DNA of 64,000 nt from assembly GCF_036884655.1 (NCBI RefSeq), contig NC_088338.1, positions 2,866,501-2,930,500 of the forward strand, read 5' to 3'. How positions within the stretch are numbered: position 1 is the first letter of the stretch; each line of letters opens with the position of its first letter. Positions 39,086 to 55,689 of the stretch are shown piece by piece. The notes below the pieces were generated by a model. It searched no databases. It was not told the origin of the DNA and saw only the letters and a list, made by a program, of their open reading frames with translations. This DNA comes from Musa acuminata AAA Group (lineage: Eukaryota > Streptophyta > Magnoliopsida > Zingiberales > Musaceae). A program made the position numbers and the translations under genes.

Positions 39086-41738
39086 GGATAGATCGACTAT
39101 CATTTAGCTCTTGGCTCTATCTAATATCATAGTTGAAAATAATTGAATTTAAAATCATCGAAGAAATCAAATATATATAACTTGATTCTTTAGATTCTTA
39201 ATTTTTATTTTTACCTTCACATGTAAATATTTTTTAACATTTATTTTTATCTTGCGTTTGATGATCATCAAACGCTACAATGCAATCAATCATTAACTTT
39301 TGATAAATAGAAGCACTTAAAAAGGTGTATGGATATATGGCTTCTAAGCTCTTTCAGCTTGTTGTCACTTTGCCTCACAATCACAATTTGTTTCATTGAA
39401 TGTGGCATTCCCTATCTGTAACACTGACGTATAGCCTCACATCAATGTATCACCTTTTGGTTTTTCTCCCTCCACTGGATCAAAGACATTGTTGTTGGGA
39501 TTGAGATTGTGAATGGTATCAGCATGCTATTGGCTCTTCTTAAGTCATGCTTTCATGTCACCTGCATGGGTTTTGTTCCCCATCCATCATGTAGTACTAT
39601 TCTATTGGAGTAAATCTTCTAGTAACCCTTGTTGCATCATAAAGATGTGTCAGTGTCTTACTGGCTAAAAGTGAGTGGAAATTATTCAATCACTGAAGAT
39701 TATGGATGCAATGAAAATATATTGCAAGGACAATTTCTTTAGATGAAGATAACAATGGGTTCAATGAAAATATATTACATGGTGTTTTACTATTTTCCAT
39801 AAATGTAATTATTTTAGTTTTCTCTGATTCATGGTAAAGGCCTGTCTGAGTAACAAAGACAGTTTGTATTAATGTTTTAAATGATATATAGCAAAGTTTT
39901 TAGTGCATATTCTTATCGTAAATTTTCGTAGCACATAAAAAAAGATTAAAAGTAACTAAAAATAATGTTATTCATGAAACCTTAATATAAGGTGTATGCA
40001 TATGTATATGGAACTAGAGATTAAAAAAAAAGTGGAATAAAAGCCCAACAGATTGTTTTTTTATTTTAAAGTAAAAAAACAATAAATTTTATTTAATTCC
40101 TAAAGGTTGTGCAGTAAGTAAAGCATGAGTTTGATTAATAATTCTAGACTGATTCAATCCAAGGCCTTTTATTTTTCTCTTCTTCTCTTGGATGAATCTA
40201 AGGAGGAAGGAAACTCACTAATAAGGTTATAGTACTCTCATCTAAGAAGAAGAAGAAGTATCCACTCCAGTCTGGATTGAACCTCTGCACACTTGTCTAT
40301 GCTTATCAGAGACTCGGAGGTCAGTCCCAGGATGGATGTCATCTCAATCATCACTAATCGTCATTAAGGATGGATCCTTTGACCAATGTGCAATTGTCCA
40401 ATCTAACATAAAGTAACTTTGGGAGAAAGTGACTTCGGCTTTGAGCTGTCTTGGCTCTTCACCACTTAATAAGATCTTTGAAGATTCCTGTGATCTTCTT
40501 CAACCCATGGCATTTTGAGTTCCTTTTACCTAACAAGTTTATTCATAATTTTTAGCTGTCAGAAATCAAGTTGGAACAACCTGCAAATCTGTTCCATATT
40601 GAATTCTTCCTTTGCTGCACTAGCTGTGGGTGAATGAACTTGTTTTTTTCTTTTTTGCTTGTGTCATTTGGAATTGCTGTATGGGGAAAATATTCATAAT
40701 TGAATGTGCCTGAAGAGGTATTGGATCAATTCTGATCCCCCACCATTTCCTTGATAAATCATGAGCTCTTAAGAGTAAGAAAGTAGCCCTAAACTGACAA
40801 TTTTCTTCCACCAAGAAGTTAAAAGCTTCCTTTTTCAGTTTGAACTACAGAAAGAAATAACATTAAGAACAAACATACTGAAGCAAAAGGCAAGGTTGCT
40901 TAAACAATCAAGTTTTTTGAAGGATAATATCCTCAAGTTCTTATTCATGGAAAGAATCCTAAACAATTATCTTTTATGTAAATGTAGGAATTGTCTTTTT
41001 TCAGTTTTAACAATAGGAAGAAATGACATTAAGAACAAACATACTGAGGCAAAAAAAAAGTCAAGTTGCTTGAGAGATAAGAAATCCAAGTATAGAAAAA
41101 CTTCCAAATGAATAAAAGAACCCTTCGAAATTAAATGTTGGTTGTTCTATTCCTAAGCATCTCAAGTTTTTGATCTGAGGTAGTGTTTGGAACAAATAAG
41201 CTTCATACACTTCTAGTAGCTTTCTCTAGTATTTATTTATTTTTATTTTTATTCTCTAGTAAAATTTTTGTGGTCTTGTACTAATATGCTAATTGACTTA
41301 CCTCTTTTAACTATAATATTTTTAAATCTTCTTAATACATGTGAATGATTTATTCTTATTTTCATTCAAGTATCTTAACTTTTTTTCTTAAAAGCACGAG
41401 TTTATTTATATGTTATTTTTCAATTATATTAGATCGATATTGCTCATTCAACAATCGTCTATATAAATTTTTTCTTATGATATGAAAGATAATAAGGCCA
41501 CAAAATCTCATGAGTCCTTCTTTATATTAAATTTTTATTTTAAAAAATATTTGCAATTAGAAAATCTCTCACACTAAGGACCAACCTATTTCCCTAATAT
41601 TTTTGGGGATAAGGTAATTATGATCCTCAAACTAACATTTTTGGGGATAAGGTAATTATGATGGTTTTAGTTGATCTAAGTTAAGCTTCAAAAACTATTT
41701 ATAAGAGGTATAAGATCATAATATAGGAATATTTGTAA
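37185..41738. other. Long intergenic region, no gene recognised
   Basis: I found no convincing coding frame, tRNA or known microRNA sequence on either strand. It contains simple repeats only: (GA)n at about 37246, (TTC)n at about 38378-38410 and (TC)n at about 39048-39084. A near-repeat of about 70 bp with AAGGAAGAAATGACATTAAG-type sequence lies around 40850-40880 and 41000-41060. A non-coding transcript cannot be excluded. Confidence 0.45.
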
Positions 41739-42195
41739 GGATAATTATATGTTACCCCATGTAGTTAGATCTCTCTGATATCCCGATTTCTATATTTCAA
41801 AATTTTATATTAAAATATCTATAATTATAAAAGTGAAACATCTATCTCCATTATCTCGGTATCGTTGCTTTTACCGATAAAAACACGAAAATGAAGGGCA
41901 AAAAGATAATTTTAATATCTCAGTTATGTTTTTTATGGTAGCGGATGACAATGTAGCTATGATCACAGTGGCTATTGTAGATGAGAAAATAGAGTGATAG
42001 CAAGAGGTAAGGTGACAACGCAAATGCCGATGCTCTGCATATGCATTGGTGCAAATGCTAAGCAACACCGATTCAGATGCAAAACATCAGCATCTATATT
42101 GTTGCTTCATCTCTCGTAGTCATTCTCCCTTCTCATTTACAATAGTCACTCTCGACCCTTAGTGCGTCGTTGTTCGTCATCATCCAAAACATAAT
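41739..42195. mobile_element. Foldback-like long-TIR element, truncated copy 4
   Basis: The left arm is clear: ATAATTATATGTTACCCCAT, then TTATATTAAAATATCTATAA, then TTTTACCGATAAAAACACG and AAAAAGATAATTTTAAT. The internal words AAATGCCGATGC and GATGCAAAACATCAGCATC follow. The right arm is cut short near 42190, about 230 bp upstream of the start of the 161-residue gene. Confidence 0.55.
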
Positions 42196-42425
42196 TTATA
42201 TTTTTTTGCTTATTTTTTCTTACTTAAATATTTGTACCAATGGGAAAAAAATAATATTTTCTTAAATAAATAACTAATATGTCTTCACACCCGCAGTACT
42301 TACCCGCTCTGTTACCTGACGTCTGATAAAAAATCATTAACGGCCCACTTGCACCCGGAGCATTTGATATCCGCCCAAATAGCTGGCTTCTCTAGCACGC
42401 ACGCACGGAAGCTGTGGGGGAAGAC

Positions 42426-42911
42426 ATGGGACTAAACGCATCGAAGAGGGTGGAGCGAGCGCTGACCTCGTCGCCGGAGTTCGACGCCACCTGCGAGGCG
42501 GTCTACAATTGGTGCCGCGCCGAGGCGCAGCACGCCTTCCCGGGCGTCCGCCGCTATCAGCTCCTCGACGCCGCCGCCCGCCTCCACGCCGAGCTCGGGG
42601 CCCTCCCCCTCGTGCGCCGCTGGGTCCCTGCGCCCCCCGGCCGCGCCCAGGTCGACGCGGCGTTCCGCAGGACCATCCAGGGCGGCACGGAGGACCTCAA
42701 CCCGACCGATTTCCGGGCGTTTGCCGGGGACCTCTTCCGGGACGCGGTAATGGCTGGCGCCGGAGGGGCGGTGGTCCGCCTCATACCGATCGGGGCCGCT
42801 GGAATCGCTGGCGTCGGGGTGGCGACCCGTGCCGGCGCGGAGGTGGTCGCCAGAGTGATGGGGGTGTACGCAGCCGGCGTGGCCGCTGCCGTCTACCTGA
42901 GCTTGTCCTGA
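42426..42911 (+). CDS. Uncharacterised single-exon protein, possibly myristoylated
   Basis: I do not recognise a named family. The frame is 161 residues in one exon with very high GC, typical of monocot genes, and the GC use favours this frame over the overlapping ones. The ATG at 42426 is preferred: it yields MGLNASKRVE, which fits the N-myristoylation pattern MGxxxS; an upstream GTG at 42414 is not a plausible eukaryotic start. The first two thirds look helical and soluble (TCEAVYNWCRAEAQHAFPGV, LDAAARLHAELGALPLVRRW, EDLNPTDFRAFAGDLFRDAV). From about residue 105 there is an Ala/Gly/Val-rich hydrophobic region (GAGGAVVRLIPIGAAGIAGV, VMGVYAAGVAAAVYLSLS) that could associate with membrane. Plant proteins of this general form exist, but function is unknown to me. 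The 3' end lies in AT-rich DNA with no partner nearby. Confidence 0.8.
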   Translation: MGLNASKRVERALTSSPEFDATCEAVYNWCRAEAQHAFPGVRRYQLLDAAARLHAELGALPLVRRWVPAPPGRAQVDAAFRRTIQGGTEDLNPTDFRAFAGDLFRDAVMAGAGGAVVRLIPIGAAGIAGVGVATRAGAEVVARVMGVYAAGVAAAVYLSLS

Positions 42912-43835
42912 GGTGAGGGTTAGGGTTGTAAATTTGGGGATACTCGGTGGCCATGGTTGAAGTCAGTGGCTGACCTCACAAGATATGAACATGGGAAGAA
43001 ACTGTATCCAACGGGTGCCTGTAATATTATCCAATATAATGTCCCCCTTTTTTTCTTTTCTTTTTTTTTATAATATTATGCTGTTATCATTTAATTATTA
43101 TTTATTTTGATCATCTTATCGACATAATTAGGGATTTGACTTAATTATCTTGATTGGATTTTCTAAGTACTAAATACGTAATAGGCATCTTTATAACATA
43201 ATGTTCCAACTCCTTAGAATCAAGTATATGAATTTAATTAAAGACTTGTATTCTTTAATTAAATTTACTTGGATCTGTTCAAGAAGAATAATTTGTGATG
43301 GACAAAGTCATGTTCAAGCAAATGTTGGAAAGAGACCACTAGGGCTTTGACATCCAATAACACAATCAACAGCTGAGACCATTTAGCATCAGAATCATCC
43401 ACAAACAGCAGTAATCACGAACCACCAACAGAAACATTTGAACAAGCAACACACACACAGCATGACGTTGTTCCGACAACTGATGAACATTCGATGGGCT
43501 TCAGTTAATAAATTAATCTCACAAATATTACTATCTTACAAAACTCTCACTAATTGCATTCATGTCGATGTTTACCATTATAATGTTTCCATTATGCTAA
43601 GATAACTGATACAGCCCAAACAAAATTAACAGCTGATACATTGCGCGCTAACAGCAAAGGAATGAGAGACCATCCAGCCCAACATAGTTTGGCACTGCGA
43701 GTTTCAAGATGGGTTCTAATCTCTGGTTACTGTGATTTTTGTCTGGTTTTTTAGACATCTAAACTTTGATAAGCACCTGTTCGCTAGCCGAAATGTCATA
43801 GTGATTCCCAGTACATATAGATGAAAGAAGCAGGG
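42912..43835. other. Convergent 3' flanks
   Basis: The genes on either side converge here, so this holds both 3' untranslated regions. AT-rich with a T tract near 43047-43070; nothing else recognised. Confidence 0.5.
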
Positions 43836-50047
<6,212 letters not shown>

Positions 50048-50314
50048 CGGTGTTGGCTCCAAGAAGAGAGGGTCTCCAGAGGAGGGCGGAGATGGGTGAT
50101 TAGGGGTCGGAAGTAGAATTGGGGTCCAAACAATAGATTGTGTATGTACATACACACAATTAGGGCACACAGAGAGTATGTATTTACTCTCTAATTTTTA
50201 TTTTTTTCCCTTAAGAAACGTCCACACTTTTCAAAATCCTAATATTATTCCTATTTCCCCTCCACACTGCCTTTTCTTTGGTTGTGTTGAATAAGACATT
50301 AAATAATAATAATA

Positions 50315-50347
<33 letters not shown>

Positions 50348-50638
50348 TACTTTGAACCCGTTTAGAAAAGAAAGGAAAAAAGACATCGCATTTTACAGGG
50401 AATTCGACTTTAATATTCGTGCCATGTCTTGTGAGTTGTGACACGTAGCATTTATAGGGATAAGCTTATCTAAAGTCGGTCCACAAGGCGTTCCCTCATT
50501 GGACTCTCATCGTCCCCAGCACTCGCGCTCCACACGACCTGTTCGATATGTGCTGGACCTGATAAAGATTCTCGCCGCGACGCGAGGCAAAGAACGCAGT
50601 CCTTCGAATTGTAGCAGCGAAGGGGCAAGAACGCAACA
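50048..50638. promoter_or_regulatory. Divergent promoter region between RH35 and PSAH
   Basis: The two start codons face away from each other 591 bp apart. An (ATT)n microsatellite occupies about 50308-50347. On the PSAH side lie an ACACGT core at 50441-50446 and the 12-bp palindrome GATAAGCTTATC at 50459-50470, which contains the I-box core GATAAG in both orientations. I-box and ACGT cores are known light-response elements of plant photosynthesis genes; their use here is inferred. Confidence 0.55.
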
Positions 50639-51165
50639 ATGGCCTCCCTCACCGCCGTCGCAGCCGTGCAACCGGTGGCCGTGAAAGGCCTCGCTGGGAG
50701 CTCCTTCAACGGTAAGAAGCTCGCCCTCAAGCCCTCCCGCCGAGCCGCCCCTCGTGCCAACCTCAGGTCTACCGCCGTGGTTGCAAAGTACGGTGAGAAG
50801 AGCGTGTACTTCGACCTCGAGGACCTCGGGAACACCACCGGCCAGTGGGACCTCTACGGCTCCGACGGCCCCTCGCCTTACAACCCTCTCCAGGTAGGCG
50901 ACATGGTCCAATCTCGCATCGCCGCTTCCGTTTCGGGATGAGTCGTGTTTCGATTGATGCCGATGAGTCGTTTGTCGAATTGCAGAGCAAGTTCTTCGAG
51001 ACTTTCGCAGCTCCTTTCACTAAAAGGGGTTTGTTGCTCAAGTTCCTGCTGCTGGGTGGCGGCTCCACCATAGCCTACCTGGGAGCCACCTCCTCGGGCG
51101 ACGTACTGCCAATCAAGAAGGGGCCTCAGCTGCCACCTACTCCTGGGCCGCGCGGCAAGATATAG
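50639..51165 (+). CDS. PSAH: Photosystem I reaction centre subunit VI precursor (PSI-H)
   Basis: PSI-H is a nuclear-encoded thylakoid subunit of photosystem I, needed for docking of light-harvesting complex II during state transitions. Exons are 50639-50893 and 50986-51165 (phase 0, 92-bp intron), giving 144 residues, the normal precursor length. Residues 1 to about 49 form a chloroplast transit peptide rich in Ala, Ser, Arg and Lys with few acids. The mature part begins near [20 protein letters not shown], continues [16 protein letters not shown], and after the intron [15 protein letters not shown], then a membrane helix ([20 protein letters not shown]) and the conserved end [19 protein letters not shown]. 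The sequence matches the family throughout, so the call is firm. GC-rich coding sequence with strong third-position G/C. Confidence 0.97.
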
Positions 51166-51508
51166 GTGATTTGTGTGAACATCAATCAAACATGCTCGAT
51201 TATTTTCTCATCTGTATTGTCGATATCTACCTGTTTGATCATCTTCCCATGTAACACCTGAACCTTTGTACCCTGTCTTACACATGTTTTACTTATGCTG
51301 ATCTAGATGTAAGAAGAATGATCTGGAAATGGTTCCTTTCTGTTCAGTTTTATCCTATTTAATCTAAGGGAATATACATCATAGATGTGATCGCATTAGC
51401 AGATGCTGAAGATTGTATGGTTGCAACAATTTAGTCTTCACTTGAGATGAAGATACATGCAAGCTGGAGTTTAGTGAAAATAAAACAAGCCAAAAGGTCA
51501 CTATGTAA
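51166..51508 (+). other. PSAH 3' flank
   Basis: Likely the 3' untranslated region and spacer before the tRNA array. No further gene seen. Confidence 0.5.
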
Positions 51509-51595
51509 CCGACCTTAGCTCAGATGGTAGAGCGGAGGACTGTAGTGTGGCACAGATTAATCCTTAGGTCGCTGGTTCGAATCCGGCAGGTCAGA
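51509..51595 (+). tRNA. tRNA-Tyr(GUA), array copy 1, with intron
   Basis: The cloverleaf is complete: acceptor CCGACCT pairs with AGGTCAG except for a C·A mismatch at 2:71, D arm GCTCAGATGGTAGAGC, anticodon GTA at 51542-51544, T arm GCTGGTTCGAATCCGGC, discriminator A. A 14-nt intron (51546-51559) follows position 37, the usual place in plant tRNA-Tyr. A T run follows downstream. Confidence 0.9.
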
Positions 51596-51994
51596 ATATC
51601 ATAATTTCATTTTAATTTTTGGATCATTTTCAGAATTCTGCTTTAAAAAGAAAAAGAATCTAATTCACTAAACACCTGCCTCTTTTTTCCTCCATTTAGA
51701 TCGGTCCAACCACAATATGTTTGTTTTCCTTCATATATGATTGGTTCGTTATCTTATTCGCCAAATAAGACCTTACTATTTTGGGAAAACTTAGGGTCTT
51801 ATTACATGAGGTGCTACCGGGACCTTACTTGAAATAATAAAAATTAATTGAATAGTATAAATAGGATATTGGTTTATTATAAAACTCAACAATGACAAGA
51901 GATTCATACAGCTTATAAAAATTAATGGAAATAGTAGTATGTTTCGATTAATTATTCTTGATATATATCGTTATGCTGTGACCTATGCATGTGA

Positions 51995-52081
51995 CCAACC
52001 TTAGCTCAGATGGTAGAGCGGAGGACTGTAGTGTGGGACAGATTGATCCTTAGGTCGCTGGTTCGAATCCGGCAGGTTGGA
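51995..52081 (+). tRNA. tRNA-Tyr(GUA), array copy 2, with intron
   Basis: The acceptor CCAACCT pairs perfectly with AGGTTGG: compared with copy 5 the 3:70 pair has changed from G-C to A-T on both sides. D, anticodon (GTA) and T arms (GCTGGTTCGAATCCGGC) are intact, and a short intron follows position 37. It looks functional. Confidence 0.93.
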
Positions 52082-52462
52082 AATTCGTAATTTTATTTTG
52101 TTTTTTGATCATTTTCAGAATTCTGCTTTTCAAAAACAAAAATATAATCCACTAATTTTATTACTCCATTTAGGTCGGTCCTAACACTGTGTTTTTTTAA
52201 GATTGGTTCACTATCTTATTCATAAAATAAGACAACGGATAAAATATTTTGAGAAAACTTACGGCATTGTTACATCAGGTGCTACCAAGACTTCACTAGA
52301 AATAATAAAAAATAATTGAGTAGTATAAATAGGATATTGGTTTATTACAAAACTCATCGACCGAGAAGTTATTCATAAAGCTTATAAAAAATAATTAATA
52401 TGGTCGATTGTTTCCATTATTATTATTGATATATATATCTTTTCTGCAAAGTTTGTATGTAA

Positions 52463-52548
52463 TCAACCTTAGCTTAGATGGTAGAGCGGAGGACTGTAGT
52501 GTGATACAACTTGATCGTTAGGTCGCTGGTTCGAATCCGACGGTCGGA
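52463..52548 (+). pseudogene. tRNA-Tyr, array copy 3, probable pseudogene
   Basis: The anticodon GTA and D arm are kept, but the 5' acceptor TCAACCT no longer matches the 3' side. One base is missing at the T stem/acceptor junction (CCGACGGTCGG for CCGGCAGGTCGG), and ATCC has become ATCG in the anticodon stem. Confidence 0.75.
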
Positions 52549-52921
52549 AATTTATAATATTTTATCTAATTCACTAACCACCTGCCCTTTTTTTTTTTTT
52601 TCTCCAGTAAGGTCGGCCCAACTACAGTATGATTGTTTTCCTTCGTCTAAGATTGATTCGCTATCTTATTCACAAAATAGGACGATAAACCATAAAATAT
52701 TTTGGAAAAACTTACAACATTGTTACATCAGGTGCTACCGGGACCTTACTATAAACAACAAAAAAGAATTTAATAGTATAAATAGGATATTGGTTTATTA
52801 CAAAACTGAACGATGAAGCAGAGATTCATACAACTTATAAAAAATAATTAAAATGGTGGATTGTTTCCATTAATTTAATATTTATTGATATATATTCCTT
52901 AGCTGCGTACAATGTATGTGA

Positions 52922-53009
52922 TCGATCTTAGCTCAGATGGTAGAGTGGAGGATTGTAGTGTGTTTACAGATTGATCCTTAGGTCGCTAGTTTGAATCCGG
53001 CAGGTCGGA
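52922..53009 (+). pseudogene. tRNA-Tyr, array copy 4, probable pseudogene
   Basis: Anticodon GTA is present. The acceptor TCGATCT pairs with AGGTCGG only through two G·U pairs. The T arm is damaged (GCTAGTTTGAATCCGGC: the invariant C56 is T and one stem pair is lost), and C32 is T. Confidence 0.7.
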
Positions 53010-53427
53010 AATTTATTGTATTTTATTTTATTTTTTGATCATTTTCAGAATTCTGCTTTTGTAAAAACACAAATCTAATTCACAAAGCACCTGCCTTTTA
53101 TTTTTTTTCTCTATTTAGGTCTGCCCAACTACAACAGTATGTTTGTTTTCCTTCGTCTAAATTTGATTCGCTATCTTATTCACAAAATAGGACGGTGAAC
53201 CATAAAATATTTTGGGAAAACCTACGACATTGTTACATCAGGTGTTACGGGAACTTTACTATAAACAAAATAATAATAATTTAATAGTATAAATAGGATA
53301 TTGGTTTATTACAAAACTCAACGATGAAGAAGAGATTCATACAACTTATAAAAAATAATTAAAATGGTGGAATGTTTCCATTAATATTTATTGATATATA
53401 TATCTTAGCTGTAAAAAGTATATGTGA

Positions 53428-53515
53428 CCGACCTTAGCTCAGATGGTAGAGCGGAGGACTGTAGTGTGTTTACAGATTGATCCTTAGGTCGCTGGTTCGA
53501 ATCCGGCAGGTCGGA
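53428..53515 (+). tRNA. tRNA-Tyr(GUA), array copy 5, with intron
   Basis: Canonical plant tRNA-Tyr: the acceptor CCGACCT/AGGTCGG is perfectly paired, D and T arms are intact, the anticodon is GTA at 53461-53463, and a 15-nt intron occupies 53465-53479. This is the best copy and the likely parent of the 2.17 kb super-unit. Confidence 0.94.
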
Positions 53516-55134
53516 TGTTTATTATTTTTTTTCTTTTATTTTATTTTTAGGATTATTTTCAGAATTCTGCTTTTATTAAAAAATATATATAATTCATTAA
53601 GCACCTGCCTCTTTTTTTTCTCCATTTACCTCATTTTTCCTTCATTTAGATGAGTCCGACTATATATGTTCATATTATATAATAGTATTTTTTTATTTTA
53701 ATGTAGTATAAAAATAATATAATATGATATTATTGAAAATACTATAACACATTAGAAAATTATTACAATATAATATAAAATATAATATAAAATATAATAT
53801 AAAATTTTTATACTGTGATAATATTTTTTGATATTACTGAATAATTATAATATAATATACTTTAATACCCCCTTTACCACTGAAAAATTTTTATACTTTT
53901 CGTTCATTTTTCAATGGATCGATCCAACTATAATATAGTCGTGTGATGTAGTATTTTCAACAATATAGAAAAATATTATAATACATTATAAAATATTATA
54001 ATATAATATAATAATTTGCTTGTATAGTTGAAAATATTATAACACGATCAAAATATATTACAATATAATACAAAAATATTATAATATAATATTTTATATT
54101 ATATTACAATATATATTTTTGTATTATAAAGAATATTGTAATATAGTATAAAAATATTATGAAGAAATCAAAGTTTTTAATTTCGTACCGTACCACCCAA
54201 TGCAGGCGATTTATATCAGTCCACTAACCTATCGGCACGCGGATTGCTCACTAGGTGATACCAGATTTTTTGTTCGTTTTGGACAATATGAGGTTGTACC
54301 GACAATAATAATCAATATTTCAACTGTTATCAACCTTTACTAGGGGATACTAGTTGAACCAATCGTTACTGATTTATATCAATTTTCAAATAATCATTTT
54401 GACCGGTGGAAACATTCTAAAGGGTTTTTAAACCATTTCCTTCCCCTATTTCACTCTTACGTTTTCTTAAACTCTTTTTTACTCATGTATTCTCGCATTT
54501 TAACTCTCTTAAACTCAACAAAATAATAATTTATGGATTAGATCAAATTTATAAGGCTAATTGAAGACACATATATTCAAAACAATTAACCTATAACCAT
54601 CATCGTATTGATACACCATCATATCAATGCACCAATGACATACGGTATATCAATACACTATGTCATGAGATTAATTTATTTGACAAATATATCATAATGA
54701 TATACATATACATATAATCGATGACCCCGATTCACCATTTTTGGAGGCTTGTCGTTTATTTTGGTGGCAGAATATTGATACATGTGTTTACTTAATTTAT
54801 TTAAAACTTAAAGTTTAAGTTGTATATAAAAATAATCTAACAATTAAAATAATTTTTCTATAGACAATTCAATATTAATAAAAGGATAATCTGAAATAGA
54901 TCAAAATTGTGAACCTTATATAAGATTACTCCTCAAAGTCAAAAAAAAAATATAACATTGTTCTTACCTAATTTATATTAGTTTTGTTAAAACTATACTA
55001 AATATAAATTTATTTTTAGCTTAAAAATTTTATCCTGATTTTTTAGATATTTTTGAAGGATTTTATGTCTATTTTAGACGTAACACTCCCGGTGCTAAGA
55101 ATACTATAACCCTATAGGTCAATACAGAAAAAAT

Positions 55135-55201
55135 TGAGCGGAGGATTGTAGTGTGTTACAGCTTGATCCTTAGGTCGTTGGTTCGAATTCGGCAGGTCGA
55201 A
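55135..55201 (+). pseudogene. tRNA-Tyr, array copy 6, 5'-truncated
   Basis: It starts inside the D arm (GAGCGGAGGATTGTAG) and continues through intron, T arm (GTTGGTTCGAATTCGGC) and AGGTCGA. The acceptor 5' strand and most of the D arm are missing, replaced by unrelated AT-rich sequence that recurs near 57310-57415. It marks a recombination junction. Confidence 0.85.
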
Positions 55202-55601
55202 AATTCATTATATTTTATTTTATTTTATTTTTGGGATCATTTTCAGAATTTTGCTTTTGTAAACACAAAAATCTAATTCACTAAGCACCTGCCTTTTTTT
55301 ATCCATTTAGGTCAGCCCAACTACAGTATGTTTGTTTTCCTTCAGGTGCTTTTTTTATTCACTAAGCACCTGCTATTTTATTCACAAAATAGGAAGGCGA
55401 ACCATAAAATATTTTGGAAAAACTTATGACATTGTTACATCAGGTGCTACCGTGACTTTACTATAAACAAAAAATAATAATTTAATAGTATAACGATGAA
55501 GAAGAGATTCATACAACTTATAAATAATAACTAAAATGGTGGATTGTTTCGATTAATATTTATTAATATATATATATCTTAGCTGTGAAAAAAGTATGTG
55601 A

Positions 55602-55689
55602 CCAACCTTTGCTCAGATGGTAGAGCGGAGGATTGTAGTATGTTTACAGATTGATCCTTAGGTCGCTGGTTTGAATCCGGCAGGTCAGA
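55602..55689 (+). pseudogene. tRNA-Tyr, array copy 7, probable pseudogene
   Basis: Full length with anticodon GTA. The acceptor CCAACCT/AGGTCAG has two mismatches, the T loop reads TTTGAAT (C56 lost), and position 9 is changed. It starts the second 2.17 kb super-unit. Confidence 0.75.

Larger units (their letters stand above)
51509..55689 (+). repeat. Tandem tRNA-Tyr array in nested repeats
   Basis: tRNA starts are spaced 486, 468, 459 and 506 bp for copies 1-5, then 2174 bp from copy 5 to copy 7. The spacers are homologous: each has CATTTTCAGAATTCTGCTTT after the tRNA, CACCTGCC followed by T runs, ACATCAGGTGCTACCGGGAC, TAGTATAAATAGGATATTGG and a TTGATATATAT stretch just before the next tRNA. 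All copies share one orientation. Confidence 0.9.

Noticed and set aside
37185..41738. Known plant microRNA precursors in the gene-poor stretch
   Set aside because: I scanned by eye for conserved families such as miR156, miR166, miR172 and miR396 and saw no match; a proper fold search was not possible.
42414..42425. GTG start giving a 165-residue form of the unknown protein
   Set aside because: GTG starts are not expected in plant nuclear genes; the ATG at 42426 has a sensible N-terminus.
42509..42916. 135-codon Arg/Pro-rich frame overlapping the unknown protein
   Set aside because: It is the +1 shadow of a GC-rich gene, with composition set by third-position GC.
51509..55689. CRISPR-like or satellite array
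   Set aside because: The repeats are long, contain clear tRNA-Tyr cloverleaf sequences, and lie in plant nuclear DNA.
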